A stretch of 32,628 nucleotides of DNA from Bacteroidales bacterium (lineage in GTDB: Bacteria > Bacteroidota > Bacteroidia > Bacteroidales > P3). The stretch covers positions 1 to 32,628 of the forward strand of contig JAGCVD010000016.1 of assembly GCA_017962545.1 (NCBI GenBank), in the 5' to 3' direction. Position 1 is the stretch's first letter, and every line of letters begins with the position of its first letter. The notes below the pieces were generated by a model, which had not been told where the DNA came from, ran no database searches, and saw only the letters and a list, made by a program, of their open reading frames with translations. The translations under genes and the position numbers were made by a program. This document shows, in pieces, positions 31,316 through 32,628 of the stretch.

Positions 31316-32449
31316 TTGAGACAAGAGATTGACATAGTATTTGCGCTGTTGCGCAGTGCCCTTGATGGGACGGTGCCGGAGATTGAACCGCTGGACGCCA
31401 GCCGTTGGTGGAACCTTTTCCGCTTGCTACAGAAAAACCATGTGGCGGCACTGGTCACCGATGGAGTGTCGCGTCTGCCCCAAGCCCTGCAGCCTCCACG
31501 CGATGTATTCATTCCCTGGTTGGCAGAGCAGGAGAAAGCCTCGGCATGGTATCGCCATCAACAGCAGGTACAACAGAAAATTGTCGACCTGCTGCAACAG
31601 AATGGCATTAACACCCTCGTGCTCAAAGGCACCCACACCGCGCAGTACTATCCCAACCCCGAACTCCGTGAGTTTGGAGATTTGGACCTCTATTTTTACG
31701 ATAAACACGACGAAGCCGACCGCCTCATTCAACGGCGGTTCAGTATTGACATCACCAACGACATCAACCACCACACCAAATACAACCTGAGCGGAGTCAC
31801 CGTCGAAAGTCATTACCACCTGCTCAACCACTACCACCCACACAGCAACCGCAGCTACGAGGCCCTCCTCAAGGAGTTAATTAGTGAAAACTATCAACCC
31901 TCAACTCTCCTGCCTGCTTCGCAGGCTTTGAGCACCTCTGATTCAAAAAAAAATCCAGCGAAAAACTCTAAACTCTCAACTTTCGAAATCCTCTTCCTCT
32001 TGCGCCACATGGCCTGCCACTTCGCCGCCAGCCGCATCACCCTGCGCGACCTCGTGGACTGGGCGCTCACCTGCTGCGCCCTGCACGACAAAGTCGATTG
32101 GGAGAAGGTAAACACCGTGGTAAAAGACTTCGGCATGGAGCCCTTCTTCTCCGCCCTCAACACCATCGTCGCCCAACGCCTCGGCCAGCAAACCCTCAAT
32201 GACTCACAGACTCACGGACTCACAGACACAAAGACTCAACATCTCCTCGAGCGCGACATCATATATGGCAACCCCCAATCTGCCGAACGCGAACGTGAGG
32301 ACCTCGGCCGCCTTGTGTGGAAACTGCGCCGCTGGCGCGCCAACCGATGGAAGCAGCGACTTGTCTTCAACGACTCTCCCTTCAGCCTATGGTTCAGCAA
32401 CCTCGGCGCCCATACCCACAATCCTCGCAGTATCCTGCATAAGATGTAA
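31316..32449 (+). CDS. Nucleotidyltransferase-like protein (NTP_transf_5 family)
   Basis: The 377-residue product carries the family core LVLKGTHTAQYYPNPELREFGDLDLYF (about residues 102-128), in which GDLDL is the nucleotidyltransferase Gly-x-Asp-x-Asp-like motif. The family (PF14907) is uncharacterised and is often near capsule or peptide-modification loci. The start is TTG, just after the octamer array, so an earlier start may have been lost. The frame holds two translated repeat inserts (residues ~193-223 and ~296-309), which raises doubt about activity, although the frame is intact. It follows the permease and may belong to the same transcript. Confidence 0.75.
   Translation: MRQEIDIVFALLRSALDGTVPEIEPLDASRWWNLFRLLQKNHVAALVTDGVSRLPQALQPPRDVFIPWLAEQEKASAWYRHQQQVQQKIVDLLQQNGINTLVLKGTHTAQYYPNPELREFGDLDLYFYDKHDEADRLIQRRFSIDITNDINHHTKYNLSGVTVESHYHLLNHYHPHSNRSYEALLKELISENYQPSTLLPASQALSTSDSKKNPAKNSKLSTFEILFLLRHMACHFAASRITLRDLVDWALTCCALHDKVDWEKVNTVVKDFGMEPFFSALNTIVAQRLGQQTLNDSQTHGLTDTKTQHLLERDIIYGNPQSAEREREDLGRLVWKLRRWRANRWKQRLVFNDSPFSLWFSNLGAHTHNPRSILHKM
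31895..31983. repeat. Insert with flanking 7-base repeats and a palindrome in the nucleotidyltransferase gene
   Basis: Heptamers CAACCCT and CAACTCT open the insert and AAACTCT (twice) and CAACTTT close it. Between lies the hairpin GCCTGC-TTC-GCAGGC (31912-31926) and A-rich sequence with a run of nine A. It is translated as YQPSTLLPASQALSTSDSKK and more, without a stop. Confidence 0.75.
32201..32240. repeat. 8-base repeat inside the nucleotidyltransferase gene
   Basis: Five octamers in register (GACTCACA, GACTCACG, GACTCACA, GACACAAA, GACTCAAC) are translated as DSQTHGLTDTKTQ. The GACT core recalls the intergenic octamer arrays of the same region. Confidence 0.82.
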
Positions 32450-32452
32450 GTG

Positions 32453-32494
32453 GTTTACCGTTTTTTGTTTACTATTTACAGTTTACCGTTTACT
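32453..32494. repeat. 7-base repeat, six units, before the last gene
   Basis: Six heptamers in register, variants of GTTTACC, start 4 bases after the nucleotidyltransferase stop. The same period and GTTTA core occur at 10877-10904. Confidence 0.85.
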
Positions 32495-32527
32495 GTTGTT
32501 TCTAATAACATACCAATATAGTTGATC

Positions 32528-32628
32528 ATGTACGCTTTTGAAAACCTTGATGCATGGAAAGAATCGCGCAAGTTAGTGGTGGCTGTTTATCAACTGTTAG
32601 ACAAGTTCCCGAATTTTGAGAAATATGC
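32528..32628 (+). CDS. Four-helix-bundle protein, 5' part (cut by window end)
   Basis: The ATG at 32528 opens a frame reading MYAFENLDAWKESRKLVVAV then YQLLDKFPNFEKY, which runs off the window after 33 codons. The FENLxxWxESRxLVVxVY start is the mark of the four-helix-bundle (23S rRNA IVP) family and resembles the gene at 28610. It is AT-richer than its neighbours and again follows a short-period repeat. Confidence 0.88.
   Translation, partial: MYAFENLDAWKESRKLVVAVYQLLDKFPNFEKY

Overview
The window looks like a GC-rich genome of the order Bacteroidales. Several intergenic regions carry the Bacteroidetes-type promoter (TTTG, 19-20 bases, TAnnTTTG). There is a C25 (gingipain-like) protease with a type IX secretion tail, a BY-kinase/Wza export system, an UpxY-type antiterminator and a radical-SAM/lipoprotein pair of the kind known from Bacteroides and relatives. 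A more exact placement is not possible from this sequence. The left edge is the first ~33 bases of a 16S rRNA gene on the minus strand, with its promoter, so the window starts at the end of an rRNA operon.

Layout. 1-400: 16S start, rrn promoter and the terminator of the next gene. 400-5600 (minus): metK, a DUF4491 membrane protein, pdxJ and a GH20-type glycosidase. metK sits behind a candidate SAM-II riboswitch with a clear promoter. 5600-8000 (minus): a lipoprotein, a second very short lipoprotein, their radical-SAM partner and MarC. 8200-9810 (plus): a DAHP synthase/chorismate mutase fusion and a permuted-papain hydrolase, closed by a bidirectional terminator. 9840-11420 (minus): purE and a P-loop kinase/dCMP deaminase fusion. 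11530-12420 (plus): a secreted lamin-tail-domain protein. 12430-19300 (minus): one exopolysaccharide operon, wza-wzc-rfbC-rfbD-UDP-sugar 4,6-dehydratase, with a strong promoter. 19470-21870 (plus): a KamB-like/KamC-like (MutS-related) pair. 22005-22092: tRNA-Ser(GGA). 22360-27870 (plus): the C25 protease and an M49-like metallopeptidase lipoprotein. 27900 to the end (plus): a second polysaccharide region behind a structured leader. It holds an UpxY antiterminator, a four-helix-bundle protein, an atypical sugar transferase, an ABC-2 permease, a nucleotidyltransferase-like protein and the start of another four-helix-bundle gene.

The most unusual signal is not a gene. Short degenerate repeats of strict period recur across the window: 7-base units, 8-base units, GGAGAGGGG palindromes and a 54-base tandem. 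They lie at gene junctions and also inside reading frames, where they are translated. The clearest case is 32 consecutive 8-base units with no register slip at 31048-31303. Seven more units run exactly up to a start codon at 29020, and others supply the last codons of upxY or sit inside the nucleotidyltransferase. Palindromic elements interrupt the GH20 gene three times without breaking its frame. Second in interest are the tandem long and 49-residue lipoproteins beside the radical-SAM enzyme, the structured upxY leader, and the sugar transferase that lacks the expected membrane helix and acidic dyad.
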